Assembly (NCBI RefSeq): GCF_016863175.1
Contig: NZ_BOOJ01000022.1
Location: 1 to 64,000, forward strand
Source of the DNA: Paraplanobispora siamensis
GTDB lineage: Bacteria; Actinomycetota; Actinomycetes; Streptosporangiales; Streptosporangiaceae
Length of the DNA: 64,000 nt
Direction of reading: 5' to 3'
The position numbers were made by a program, and so were the translations under genes. Positions 24,719-35,082 of this stretch are shown in pieces. The notes beneath the pieces are model-generated. The model saw only the letters and a program-made list of their open reading frames with translations. It was not told where the DNA came from and made no database searches. Numbering within the stretch: position 1 is the first letter of the stretch; each line of letters begins with the position of its first letter.

Positions 24719-26089
24719 TCAGGCGTTCTCCGCCTTCTTCTCCTCCTCCTTGGGCGCGGGGGCCGGGCAGGAGTAGTCCCAGGTGACCGTCTTGGAGGCC
24801 GAGCCCGGGTCGAGGACGGTCAGAGTGAACGCACCCTTGGGCTTGACGAACAGCTCGCCCACCGAGAACGTGCCGCCACCGTGGCCGACGTGCTTGATGA
24901 CAGTGGTGGGGGCCTCGCCCGCGAGGGCGTAGCGGTACACCAGCTTGGTCGCGCCGGAGACGGTGATGGTGCCGGTCACCTTGGCCGAGGGCTTGCCGAC
25001 CACGCCGCCGCAGGTGCTGTTGTCCTGCTCGACGTTGAGGGAGACCTCAGCCGTGACGGGGGCCTTGCAGAACACCTTGCCCCAGACGGTGCCGGTGGTC
25101 GGGCCGTTGTAGATCTCCAGGGCGCGGGAGGCCTTGCCGGTCTCCGTCGCCTGCCAGGAGTCGGTCACCGTGGTGGAACCCTTGACGTAGACGGTCTCCC
25201 AGGAGCCGGCCACGCCGTTGCGGATCCAGCGGTACTTCACGTGGTCACGACCGTGCGAGAGGCTGATCGTGCCGCTGAAGGTGCGGGTGACCGGGCAGCT
25301 GCCCACGTAGGTGTCGGGCTCGCTGACCGAGGCGCTCACCTTCGGCGACCAGTCCTTGCACCAGATCTTGAAGCCGACCTTGTTGGAGGCGGTGCGGACC
25401 GGGTCCACGATCTCCAGGACGGCCCAGCCGCGCAGGCTCCTGTCCGGGCGGATCACGTGGACGACCTTGCGGGAGTCGTGCACCTTGACCGCGTCGCGCT
25501 CGACGACGTGGCCGTTGACGACCCAGCGGTAGTGCACCCAGCGCGGGCTGGAGGCGGTGATGCGGCCGATCAGGGCGGCCTCACACTTGCCCTCGTCCAC
25601 CCACGCCTGCGCGCCGATCACCGGGCGGATGACGTGCTTGCCGCCGTCCTCGCCGCAGGAGACCTTGAAGTAGCCCTTCTTGGAGGTCACCGGGCGGGGC
25701 GACAGGACCTGCAGGGCCTGCCAGCCCTTGACGTCACTCTTGAAGGTGCTCGTCTCCTTCACCGTGACGCTCTTGACGCCCTTGCCCACGACGAAGGTCT
25801 TGACCTTGCTCTTGGACCCGTCCCCGTGCAGCCAGCGGTAGGCCACCGTGGTCTTGGACTTGACGGCCTTCACCTTGATGCTCGCGGAGAAGGTGACCCG
25901 TACCGGGCACTCACCCTTGTGGTTGGAGGGGGAGGCCTTCGGGGTGCCCGCCGAGACGGCGGGCTTCTTCGCCTGAGCCGATCCGCTGGCCGCGGCTGCG
26001 GGCGAGGCCAGCAGACCGGTCGCCATGGTCGCCAGCATGGCCGCGCCGGCTCCCATCGCAGCTAATCTGCGTACTAATCCGGACTTCAT
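24719..26089 (-). CDS. Secreted protein of four Cys-paired Ig-like repeats
   Basis: 456 aa, family not recognised. A Sec signal peptide (about 1-34, ending SPAAAA) precedes four repeats of about 90-100 residues. Each has one Cys pair: C61-C145, C169-C244, C265-C341, C360-C441. A shared YRW (84-86, 187-189, 286-288) becomes YRY in the last copy, and each repeat ends with an F/W-x-x-x-C strand. This is the pattern of disulfide-closed Ig-like beta domains. The tail is acidic/Lys-rich (APKEEEKKAENA) with no anchor. Likely a surface or extracellular binding protein; no neighbour suggests the ligand. Confidence 0.75.
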   Translation of the reverse strand: MKSGLVRRLAAMGAGAAMLATMATGLLASPAAAASGSAQAKKPAVSAGTPKASPSNHKGECPVRVTFSASIKVKAVKSKTTVAYRWLHGDGSKSKVKTFVVGKGVKSVTVKETSTFKSDVKGWQALQVLSPRPVTSKKGYFKVSCGEDGGKHVIRPVIGAQAWVDEGKCEAALIGRITASSPRWVHYRWVVNGHVVERDAVKVHDSRKVVHVIRPDRSLRGWAVLEIVDPVRTASNKVGFKIWCKDWSPKVSASVSEPDTYVGSCPVTRTFSGTISLSHGRDHVKYRWIRNGVAGSWETVYVKGSTTVTDSWQATETGKASRALEIYNGPTTGTVWGKVFCKAPVTAEVSLNVEQDNSTCGGVVGKPSAKVTGTITVSGATKLVYRYALAGEAPTTVIKHVGHGGGTFSVGELFVKPKGAFTLTVLDPGSASKTVTWDYSCPAPAPKEEEKKAENA

Positions 26090-26261
26090 GAGGGGGTGTG
26101 CTCCGTTTCGTTAGGAAGCGATAAGCGCTCCGGAGACGGTTGCCGCCCCGACAACAGCTGTGCCGGGCCCCACGGCAAAGCCTCACTAAAGCCTCTTTAC
26201 CTAACCATAAAACGGAACGATCTCTCAATACTCCCTAGACGGGTGCTTTGTCCAGATCCAG

Positions 26262-27221
26262 TTACACCCCGGCCACGGACCACGCGATCCCGTCGAGGAT
26301 GTCGCGCTCGCTGACGACGACGTCGGCGAAGCCGTACCTGTCGAGGATCCGGTCCAGGATGAGCGCCCCGGCCCCGATGACGTCGACCCGCCCGGGGTGC
26401 ATGACGGGGATCGCCGCCCTTTCCGACTGGGCGGTCTCCAGCAGGCGACGGGAAACGGCATGCACCTGATTTACCGGAATTCGCGAGTGGTGAATTTTAT
26501 GCGGATCATATTCGTCCAGCTCAAGCGCTATTCCGGCGACCGTCGTCACCGATCCCGCGAGCCCGACCAGGGTCAGCGCCCGCTCCACCGGAACCTCCTG
26601 CGCGACCCGGTCGAGCGCGTCGTCGATGTCGGCGGTCATCGCCTCGACGGCCTGCGCGGACGGCGGGTCGCCCGCCCCGCGCAGGTGCCGCTCGGTCAGC
26701 CGGACGCAGCCGATGTCCACCGAGATCGCCGCGTCCACGTGGGTGGAGCCGACCACGAACTCGGTGGAGCCGCCGCCGATGTCCACCACGAGGTACGGCG
26801 GGCAGGTGCCGTCGGGGGCGGGCAGGCCCGTCTCCGGCGACAGGCGCACCAGGCCCCGGGTGGCCCCGGTGAAGGACAGCTCGGCCTCCTCGCCGCCGGT
26901 GACCACCTCGGGCCCGACGCCGAAGATCTCCTGGACGCCGTCGACGAAGTCCTGGCGGTTGGCGGCGTCCCTGGTGGCGCTGGTTGCCACCACACGGACC
27001 GCGGAGGCCCCGTGCCGGTCGATCAGCTTGGCGTACTCCCGCATCGCGGTGAAGGTGCGTTCCAGGGCCTCCGGGGCCAGCCTGCCGGTCTCGTCCACCC
27101 CCTGGCCGAGCCGGACGATCTCCATGCGCCGTTCGACGTCGTGCAGGGAGTCGTGCGAGATGTCCGCCACCAGCAGGCGGACGGAGTTGGTCCCGCAGTC
27201 GATCGCGGCGACGCGCTTCAC
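26262..27221 (-). CDS. ppx: Ppx/GppA exopolyphosphatase
   Basis: 319 aa, ASKHA fold: AIDCGTNSVRLL near the N-terminus and DIGGGSTEF in the middle. It cleaves terminal phosphate from polyphosphate (or pppGpp). Shorter than E. coli Ppx (513 aa) because it lacks the C-terminal domains, as in actinobacteria. GTG 27221 overlaps the end of the DUF501 gene by 4 nt (GTGA), so it is translated with it. A polyphosphate kinase gene occurs at 61.2 kb in this window. Confidence 0.9.
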   Translation of the reverse strand: MKRVAAIDCGTNSVRLLVADISHDSLHDVERRMEIVRLGQGVDETGRLAPEALERTFTAMREYAKLIDRHGASAVRVVATSATRDAANRQDFVDGVQEIFGVGPEVVTGGEEAELSFTGATRGLVRLSPETGLPAPDGTCPPYLVVDIGGGSTEFVVGSTHVDAAISVDIGCVRLTERHLRGAGDPPSAQAVEAMTADIDDALDRVAQEVPVERALTLVGLAGSVTTVAGIALELDEYDPHKIHHSRIPVNQVHAVSRRLLETAQSERAAIPVMHPGRVDVIGAGALILDRILDRYGFADVVVSERDILDGIAWSVAGV

Positions 27222-27784
27222 CGGTCGTCCTCCTCCGAGGTGGTCGTGTCGTTCGTCCCGGCCCCGGTCGCGGCCCCGGAGGGATCGTCCACCAGGCAGC
27301 ACGGGCCGTCGGCCCACCACTCGCCGAGCAGGTCGAGCGCCTCGCGGCCGAAGGGGTTGACGCCGGGCACCGCGAGCTCGTGCCCGACCAGGGCGTGCAG
27401 GCACTTGACCCGCTCCGGCATGCCGCCGGCGCTCTGCATGCCCCGGGGCAGCGGCTCCAGGCCGTCCTCGGCCGCCGCCTTGTCGCGGCGCGCGACGTAG
27501 TCCTCGTGCGCGGCCCGATAGGCCGCGGCCAGCTCGGGGTCGGCGTCGAGCCTGGCACGCATCTCCCGCATCAGTCCCGAGGTCTCCAGGGTGCCGATGG
27601 CGGAGTTGGCCTTGGGGCAGGTCAGGTAGAACAGCGTCGGGAACGGCGTGCCGTCGGGCAGCCGCGGCGCGGTCTCCACCACGTCGGGCAGCCCGCACGG
27701 GCAGCGGTGCGCCACCGCCCGCAGTCCTCGGGGCGTACGGCCGAGCTGCAGCTCCACCGCCGCCACGTCGCGGTCATCCACCAT
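27218..27784 (-). CDS. DUF501-family protein
   Basis: 188 aa. DUF501, a conserved actinobacterial protein next to ppx and eno in many genomes. Visible pattern: VELQLGRTPRGLRAVAHRCPCGLPDVVET, TLFYLTCPK, then CLHALVGHELAVPGVNPFG. The function is unknown; a Cys-rich N-terminal part could bind metal. ATG 27784 is preferred because GGAGG is 9 nt upstream; an upstream ATG at 27793 would touch the SD. Sits between ppx and the DivIC-like gene in a tight cluster. Confidence 0.8.
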   Translation of the reverse strand: MVDDRDVAAVELQLGRTPRGLRAVAHRCPCGLPDVVETAPRLPDGTPFPTLFYLTCPKANSAIGTLETSGLMREMRARLDADPELAAAYRAAHEDYVARRDKAAAEDGLEPLPRGMQSAGGMPERVKCLHALVGHELAVPGVNPFGREALDLLGEWWADGPCCLVDDPSGAATGAGTNDTTTSEEDDR

Positions 27785-27836
27785 CTGCGGCATCCTCCGG
27801 CACCTCTTCGCGAAACGGCGTCCAGGCTATCGGTCG

Positions 27837-28241
27837 TCAGCCCCCGTCCGCTTTCCTGCCCTTCCCGGTGTCGGCGGCCTCAACCGACTCCCAGAGCGTC
27901 TGGTACCAGGGCGGTTTGACGGCGACCGGCTTCTGCGGGGTCGCCTCCTTGCCCTGGGCGGGGGTGTCGTCCATGACGACGTAGCACTTCTGGCCGGGCT
28001 CGCAGTAGAACAGCCGCTCCCTGGCCTGCCGCTTGACGAAGGCGGGATCCTGCAGCTGCCTGCGCCGCTCCTCCTCCTTCTTGATCTCCGCCAGGAGCTT
28101 GTCGCGCTGCTCGGTGAGCTCGGTGATGCTGCGGCGCTGCGCGATGTACTCCCTGACGGGGTAGGCCAGGCTCATCGCGATGGCGCACACCACGACCGCC
28201 AGCACCGCCGCCCGACCCGTCAACTGCGGCCGTCTGCCCAC
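27837..28241 (-). CDS. divIC: Septum-formation initiator FtsB/DivIC-like protein
   Basis: 134 aa, bitopic: an N-terminal helix (about 10-28, AAVLAVVVCAIAMSLAY), then a coiled coil (about 38-68, SITELTEQRDKLLAEIKKEEERRRQ), then a conserved segment RLFYCEPGQKCYVVMDD. Such proteins join the FtsQ/FtsL divisome complex. GTG 28241 has AGGAGG upstream. It follows eno and precedes DUF501 and ppx, the order of the Rv1023-Rv1026 region in M. tuberculosis. A large hairpin lies between it and eno. Confidence 0.85.
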   Translation of the reverse strand: MGRRPQLTGRAAVLAVVVCAIAMSLAYPVREYIAQRRSITELTEQRDKLLAEIKKEEERRRQLQDPAFVKRQARERLFYCEPGQKCYVVMDDTPAQGKEATPQKPVAVKPPWYQTLWESVEAADTGKGRKADGG

Positions 28242-28281
28242 ACGCCCTCCTGCTCTCGCGTTCCGCCCCGCGGCGCTCCCG

Positions 28282-28327
28282 CCGTACGGCCGGCGCCCGC
28301 GGGTGAGCGCGGGCGCGGGCCGTACGG
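28282..28327 (-). terminator. 20-bp hairpin after eno
   Basis: Left arm 28282-28301 and right arm 28308-28327 pair at 19 of 20 positions with a 6-nt loop, 8 bp past the eno stop. No T-run. It may trim or reduce read-through from eno into divIC. Confidence 0.7.
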
Positions 28328-28335
28328 TGCGAAAA

Positions 28336-29622
<1,287 letters not shown>

Positions 29623-29679
29623 CTAAAGTCGCAGGACAGTTTGCCGCAAAAGCCTATCGAGACCTACTTCTCAGTACGG

Positions 29680-30675
29680 CTACCGCCCTGGATCGGCGTT
29701 TCCCGGCGCGGCGTCCGGGGCGTCCTGAATGCCCGTTGCATCAGGGGTGTACGCGCGGATCCGCTCGCGGTAGGCGCGGGCGGCGGCGCGCAGTTCGGCC
29801 TCGGGGTCGAGCCCCTCCGCGTGCGCCTGCCGTACCAGCTCGAACAGGCGCCCGCCCAGACCCTCGGCGGGAGGCTCGACGGGGACGCCCACCCGTTCGG
29901 CGCGGCGCAGCAGCTGGGCGGCCAGGGAGAGGGCGGGCTGGCCCATCGGCACCCCGTCCACCACCGAACCCGCGTCACCGCCGTTCTTGGCCGCACGCTC
30001 GGCGGCCTTGATGGTCTCCCAGTTGTCGCTGACCTCTTCGGCGCCGCTGACCGCGACGGCCGCGAAGACGTGCGGGTGGCGGCGGACCAGCTTGTCCACG
30101 ATGCCCCCGGCCACGTCGTCGACGTCGAAGCCGCTCCCGGCGCGGTCCTGCGCGACGCGGGCGTGGAAGACCACCTGCAGCAGCAGGTCGCCCAGCTCCT
30201 CGCGCAGCGCGCCGTGGTCGCCCTCCTCGATGCTCTCCAGCACCTCGTAGGCCTCTTCGATGAGGTACGGCGCCAGCGACTCGTGGGTCTGCCTGGCGTC
30301 CCACGGGCAGGAGGTGCGCAGGCGGTCCATCACCGCCACGAGGTCGAGCAGCCGCGCGCCCGGCAGGTCGTAGGAGCCGGGCACGATCTCGATCACCGGC
30401 GGGTCCTCCAGGGACACCGCGGCGTGGCCGATCGCGCGCATCAGCGCCTCGTCGGCCTCCAGCCACACCACCGTCCCAGCCTGGGCCTGGCGGACCAGGG
30501 AGACCGGGTCGGGCTGCACGACCTCGACGTCGACACCGGCCTCGGCCAGGTAGGGCAGGTGCGGGTGGTCCGGCGAGGCGGTGCGCACCGGGCCCTCCGA
30601 CAGGGCCTGCCAGGCGCGGTGGCTGAGCAGGCCCGGGGCGACCCGGGGCGAGGTGGTGACGACGATCAGCGGCAT
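29680..30675 (-). CDS. mazG: MazG nucleotide pyrophosphohydrolase
   Basis: 331 aa. The central MazG domain (about 105-225) carries the metal motif: HESLAPYLIEEAYEVLESIEEGDHGALREELGDLLLQVVFHA. It hydrolyses (d)NTPs to NMP and PPi. The N-terminal part is a TP-methylase-like remnant (LIVVTTSPRVAPGLLSH), and the C-terminal part is a second helical segment. The ATG is at 30675, 7 bp after the SurA-like stop. This is the same position as Rv1021 in M. tuberculosis. Confidence 0.93.
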   Translation of the reverse strand: MPLIVVTTSPRVAPGLLSHRAWQALSEGPVRTASPDHPHLPYLAEAGVDVEVVQPDPVSLVRQAQAGTVVWLEADEALMRAIGHAAVSLEDPPVIEIVPGSYDLPGARLLDLVAVMDRLRTSCPWDARQTHESLAPYLIEEAYEVLESIEEGDHGALREELGDLLLQVVFHARVAQDRAGSGFDVDDVAGGIVDKLVRRHPHVFAAVAVSGAEEVSDNWETIKAAERAAKNGGDAGSVVDGVPMGQPALSLAAQLLRRAERVGVPVEPPAEGLGGRLFELVRQAHAEGLDPEAELRAAARAYRERIRAYTPDATGIQDAPDAAPGNADPGR

Positions 30676-30682
30676 GCCGGGG

Positions 30683-31315
30683 TCACTGGGCGCCGGCGGA
30701 ACCGGACAGGGCGCCGAAGCGGCTGTTCTCGATGAAGAAGTCGGAACCGTCCTGGGCCTGCGGCTGCGGGTTGTTCTCGCCGTAGCGCGGGTTGCGGGTG
30801 ACCGGGACGGCCTTGGCCTCCTCGCTCAGCTTCTGCGCCGCCGCCTGCTGGGAGGCCTCGTCCTGGCCCGCGCCCAGCTTGGTCATCAGCTTCTGCTCGA
30901 CCAGGGAGGCGCGCACCAGCTCGTCCAGGTCGGAGGGGGGCACGCCGATGGAGACGGCCAGCTGCTCGCGGGTGCTGCCCTGGCGCTGCTGCAGGACCTG
31001 GGCGAGGAACGACTCGACCTCCGCCTGGGTCACCGTGACGCCGTGCCGCGCGCCGAGCTGGTCGAACTGGCTGATGACGATCAGGTTCGCCAGCACCGCC
31101 TGCGGGATCGACCCGCGGATCTGCAGCTGCTGACGGGTGATGCCCGCCGTGGTGAGGGCCTTCTCGTACTCCTTGACGTCGGCGTTCAGCTCGCTGTTGC
31201 TGATCCGCTGGTCGCCGACGATGGCGGCGGCGCCGACCTGCGACGGCGAGCAGGCGGTCAGCGCGGCACCGGCGGCCACGACCGCCAGGATGACGCGCAC
31301 TCGAGTCGACTTCAC
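30683..31315 (-). CDS. SurA-N-domain lipoprotein
   Basis: 210 aa. Lipoprotein signal (VKSTRVRVILAVVAAGAALTAC) then a SurA-N-terminal-like helical chaperone domain (DQRISNSELNADVKEYEKALTTAGITRQQLQI). No parvulin PPIase domain is present, so it would be a chaperone rather than an isomerase. The start is GTG 31315 (AAGGGA upstream) rather than an earlier ATG. The gene lies between mfd and mazG; M. tuberculosis has lpqU (a lipoprotein) nearby, but I do not claim orthology. Confidence 0.8.
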   Translation of the reverse strand: MKSTRVRVILAVVAAGAALTACSPSQVGAAAIVGDQRISNSELNADVKEYEKALTTAGITRQQLQIRGSIPQAVLANLIVISQFDQLGARHGVTVTQAEVESFLAQVLQQRQGSTREQLAVSIGVPPSDLDELVRASLVEQKLMTKLGAGQDEASQQAAAQKLSEEAKAVPVTRNPRYGENNPQPQAQDGSDFFIENSRFGALSGSAGAQ

Positions 31316-31343
31316 ATGCGATCCCTTCACGACAAACGCCGTA

Positions 31344-34300
31344 TCACTTTACCGGCACGGCTTCCAGGAACATCGCCTCGACCAGGTCGCCGCACCATTT
31401 GAGCAGGTCGAGATCGCGCAACGGCTGCCCACCGAGCGGCTTGGTCTTGGGCACGGGCACCAGCAGTATGTCGGCCGCCTGCTTCAGCAGCGCCTTCGGG
31501 TAGAGCCGCTGGAGCCTGACCTGCTGGGAGTCCTTCAGGTTGACCGGGGAGAACCTGATGTTCTGGCCCTGCAGGGTGACGTCGGTGAGCCCGGCCTTGC
31601 GCGCCCTGATCCGGAAACGGGCGACCGCCAGCAGGTTCTCCACCTCCTGGGGCGGCCGGCCGTACCGGTCGGTGAGCTCCTCGCGCACGGCCGCGATGTC
31701 GTCGTCGGTGCAGATCGCCGCGATGCGCTTGTAGGCCTCCAGGCGCAGCCGCTCGGAGGTCACGTAGTCGTGCGGGATGTGCGCGTTGATCGGCAGCTCG
31801 ACCTTGACGTCGGGGCGCTCCTCCTGCTCGGCGCCGCCGGTCAGCTTGGCCTTCTGCTCCTGTACGGCCTCCGCCATCATCCGCACGTACAGGTCGAAGC
31901 CGACGCCCGCGATGAAGCCCGACTGCTCGGCGCCCAGGATGTTGCCCGCGCCGCGGATCTCCAGGTCCTTCATCGCGACGTACATGCCCGCGCCCATCTC
32001 GGTGTGCTGGGAGATGGTGGCCAGGCGCTCGTGGGCGGTCTCGGTGAGCGGCTTCTCCGGCGGGTACAGGAAGTAGGCGTAACCGCGCTCGCGGCCCCGG
32101 CCGACGCGCCCGCGCAGCTGGTGCAGCTGCGACAGGCCGTAGTTGTCGGCCCGGTCCACGATCAGCGTGTTGGCGTTGGGCACGTCGAGACCGGACTCGA
32201 CGATCGTGGTGGAGACCAGCACGTCGAACTCGCGCTCCCAGAAGCCCACCATGATCTTTTCGAGCTGCTGCTCGTTCATCTGCCCGTGGGCGACGGCGAC
32301 GCGGGCCTCGGGGACCAGTTCGCGGATGCGGGCCGCGACCTTGTTGATGCTCGCCACCCGGTTGTGCACGAAGAAGATCTGGCCGTCGCGCATCAGCTCG
32401 CGGCGGACGGCGGCGGCGATCTGCTTCTCGTCGTACGGCCCGACGAAGGTGAGGATCGGGTGGCGCTCCTCCGGCGGGGTCAGGATCGTCGACATCTCGC
32501 GGATGCCGGTCAGGCCCATCTCCAGCGTGCGCGGGATCGGCGTGGCGGACATGGCCAGCACGTCGACCTGGGTGCGCAGGTGCTTCATGGCCTCCTTGTG
32601 CTCGACGCCGAAGCGCTGCTCCTCGTCGATGATGATCAGGCCGAGGTTCTTGAAGCGCACCTCCGGGGAGAGCAGCCGGTGGGTGCCGATCACCACGTCC
32701 ACCGCGCCCTCGCGCAGGCCCTCCAGCGTCGCCTTGACCTCGGCGTCGGTCTGGAAGCGCGACATGGGCCGCACGTTCAGCGGGAAGCCGGAGAAGCGCT
32801 CGGTGAAGGTGGACAGGTGCTGCTGGACCAGCAGCGTGGTCGGCACCAGCACCGCCACCTGCTTGCCGTCCTGCACGGCCTTGAACGCCGCGCGCACCGC
32901 GATCTCGGTCTTGCCGTAGCCCACGTCGCCGCAGATCAGCCGGTCCATCGGGATGGGGCGCTCCATGTCGCGCTTGACCTCGTCGATGGCCTCCAGCTGG
33001 TCGCCGGTCTCGGCGTAGGGGAAGGCGTCCTCCATCTCCCGCTGCCACGGCGTGTCGGCCCCGAAGGCGTGTCCCGGCGAGGCCATCCGCGCGCTGTAGA
33101 GGCGGATGAGCTCCCCGGCGATCTCCTTGACCGCCTTCTTGGCCCGGGTCTTGGCCTTGGCCCAGTCGGCGCCGCCCATCCGGTTGAGGGTCGGCGACTC
33201 GCCGCCGACGTAGCGGGTGACCTCGTCGAGCTGGTCGGTCGGCACGTAGAGCCGGTCGCCCTTGGCGTACTCGATCACGAGGTACTCGCGGGTCGCGCCC
33301 TGCACGGTCCGCTGCACCATCTCGACGTAGCGGCCCACGCCGTGCTGCTCGTGCACCACGTGGTCGCCGACCTTGAGCTGGAGCGGGTCCACCATGTTGC
33401 GGCGGCGGCTGGGCAGCCGGCGCATGTCCTTGGTGGAGGCCTTCTGCCCGACCAGGTCCAGGTGGGTCAGCACGGCCAGGCGCGGGCTCACGAAGCCGTG
33501 GTCGACCAGGCCGGTGGTGACGTGCACGACCTTGGGGTCCGGCACCCGGTCCAGGTCCGCCGTCAGGCGCGCGGGCAGGTCGACGCCCTTGAGCAGCTCG
33601 ACCATCCGCTCGGCGGGGCCGTGGCCCTCGCTGAGCAGCACGACGACCTTGTCGTCCAGCCAGCCCTTGATGTCGCCCAGCGCCCGCTGGGTGTCGCCCC
33701 GGTAGGCCTCCGCCTCCTGGGCGTCCAGGACCAGCGCCCCGCCCGGGTAACCGCCGTCCAGACCGTCGCCGTCCAGACCGTCGCCGGCCGGACCGTCGCC
33801 GCTCAGGTCGCTCCCGCCGAAGGGGGCGATGGACCACCACGGCTGCCCGAGCTCCCGCGCGTGGTCGCGCACGTCCTCCAGCGAGCGGAACGCCGCCGCC
33901 CCCAGGTCGATCGGCGCCTCTCCGCCGGCCGCGGCGTTGATCCAGGAGGCCTCCAGGAACTCCTGGCTGGTGCGCACGAGCTCGTCGGCCCGGCTGCGGA
34001 TGCGCTCGGGATCGCAGACGAAGATCGCCGACTGCACGGGCAGGTGGTCGATCAGCAGGTCCATCTCCCCGGCGAGCACCGGCGCGAACGCCTCCATGCC
34101 CTCCACCGGCACGCCCTCGGCGAGCTGGTCCAGGATCTCGGCCAGCGCCGGGTGGTCGGCGGCCAGCGCCGCCGCCCTGGCCCTGACCTCCTCGGTCAGC
34201 AGCAGCTCGCGGCAGGGCGCGGCGAACAGCCCGTCCTCGGCGACCTCCAGCGAGCGCTGGTCGGCCACCTTGAACCAGCGGATCTCCTCGACCGTGTCGC

Positions 34301-34928
34301 CCCAGAACTCCAGGCGCAGCGGGTGCTCCTCGGTCGGCGGGAAGACGTCGAGCAGCCCGCCCCTGACCGCCACCTCGCCGCGCTTCTCCACCATGTCCAC
34401 GCGGTGGTAGCCGTTCTCCACAAGCCTGTGGACGACGGCGTCCAGGTCGGCGTCGTCGCCCGCGCGCAGCCGGATCGGCGCCAGGTCGCCCAGGCCCCGC
34501 ACGATCGGCTGGAGCACCGCGCGGATCGGGGTGACGACCACCCGCAGCGGGCCGGCCGCCGCGTCGCCCGCGACCGGGTGGGCCAGGCGGCGCAGTACGG
34601 CCAGGCGCTGGCCGACGGTGTCGCTGCGCGGCGACAGGCGCTCGTGCGGCAGGGTCTCCCAGGCGGGGAAGACGGCGACCGTGCTCTCGCCGAGCAGGCT
34701 GGACAGCGCCGCCGCCAGGTCCTCGGCCTCGCGTCCGGTGGCCGTCACCGCCAGCACGGTCCGCCCGGCCGGTCCCCCGTCCCTGGCCAGCGCGGCCACG
34801 GCGAAGGGCCGCAGCGCCGCGGGCGCGATGAGCGGGACGTCGGAGACGTCTCCCCCGCGCACGTCCGCCAGGACGGAGGCCAGCTTCGGCTCGCCCACGA
34901 CAAGGTCAAGCAGTCCGGAAAGGCTCAT
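31344..34928 (-). CDS. mfd: Transcription-repair coupling factor
   Basis: 1194 aa. Order of parts: UvrB-like N-terminal region, RNA-polymerase-interaction domain around 460-570, RecG-like translocase with Walker A GDVGYGKT and DEEQ (IIDEEQRFGV), TRG motif, then the TRCF C-terminal domain. Mfd removes stalled RNA polymerase and recruits UvrA. ATG 34928 begins MSLSGLLDLVVGEPKL; an earlier in-frame ATG at 34961 has no SD. A Gly/Asp-rich insertion at about residues 376-395 is a low-complexity expansion. Confidence 0.96.
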   Translation of the reverse strand: MSLSGLLDLVVGEPKLASVLADVRGGDVSDVPLIAPAALRPFAVAALARDGGPAGRTVLAVTATGREAEDLAAALSSLLGESTVAVFPAWETLPHERLSPRSDTVGQRLAVLRRLAHPVAGDAAAGPLRVVVTPIRAVLQPIVRGLGDLAPIRLRAGDDADLDAVVHRLVENGYHRVDMVEKRGEVAVRGGLLDVFPPTEEHPLRLEFWGDTVEEIRWFKVADQRSLEVAEDGLFAAPCRELLLTEEVRARAAALAADHPALAEILDQLAEGVPVEGMEAFAPVLAGEMDLLIDHLPVQSAIFVCDPERIRSRADELVRTSQEFLEASWINAAAGGEAPIDLGAAAFRSLEDVRDHARELGQPWWSIAPFGGSDLSGDGPAGDGLDGDGLDGGYPGGALVLDAQEAEAYRGDTQRALGDIKGWLDDKVVVLLSEGHGPAERMVELLKGVDLPARLTADLDRVPDPKVVHVTTGLVDHGFVSPRLAVLTHLDLVGQKASTKDMRRLPSRRRNMVDPLQLKVGDHVVHEQHGVGRYVEMVQRTVQGATREYLVIEYAKGDRLYVPTDQLDEVTRYVGGESPTLNRMGGADWAKAKTRAKKAVKEIAGELIRLYSARMASPGHAFGADTPWQREMEDAFPYAETGDQLEAIDEVKRDMERPIPMDRLICGDVGYGKTEIAVRAAFKAVQDGKQVAVLVPTTLLVQQHLSTFTERFSGFPLNVRPMSRFQTDAEVKATLEGLREGAVDVVIGTHRLLSPEVRFKNLGLIIIDEEQRFGVEHKEAMKHLRTQVDVLAMSATPIPRTLEMGLTGIREMSTILTPPEERHPILTFVGPYDEKQIAAAVRRELMRDGQIFFVHNRVASINKVAARIRELVPEARVAVAHGQMNEQQLEKIMVGFWEREFDVLVSTTIVESGLDVPNANTLIVDRADNYGLSQLHQLRGRVGRGRERGYAYFLYPPEKPLTETAHERLATISQHTEMGAGMYVAMKDLEIRGAGNILGAEQSGFIAGVGFDLYVRMMAEAVQEQKAKLTGGAEQEERPDVKVELPINAHIPHDYVTSERLRLEAYKRIAAICTDDDIAAVREELTDRYGRPPQEVENLLAVARFRIRARKAGLTDVTLQGQNIRFSPVNLKDSQQVRLQRLYPKALLKQAADILLVPVPKTKPLGGQPLRDLDLLKWCGDLVEAMFLEAVPVK

Positions 34929-35082
34929 CAGAATTCGCCCACAGCCCCACGACGGCAACACGACAGGCCCCCGGCCGGCACAGGACGGGGGTCACCGGTC
35001 CAGGGTACTTCGCCCGCGCCGCCGATCCGCAGGAACCGAGCCCTCTGAGAGATTTGTAACGGATCGACTACTCTTGGTGAGT

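Noticed and set aside
31137-35048. 1303-aa + frame opposite mfd
   Set aside because: Antisense frame of mfd with no domain content; repetitive residue bias.
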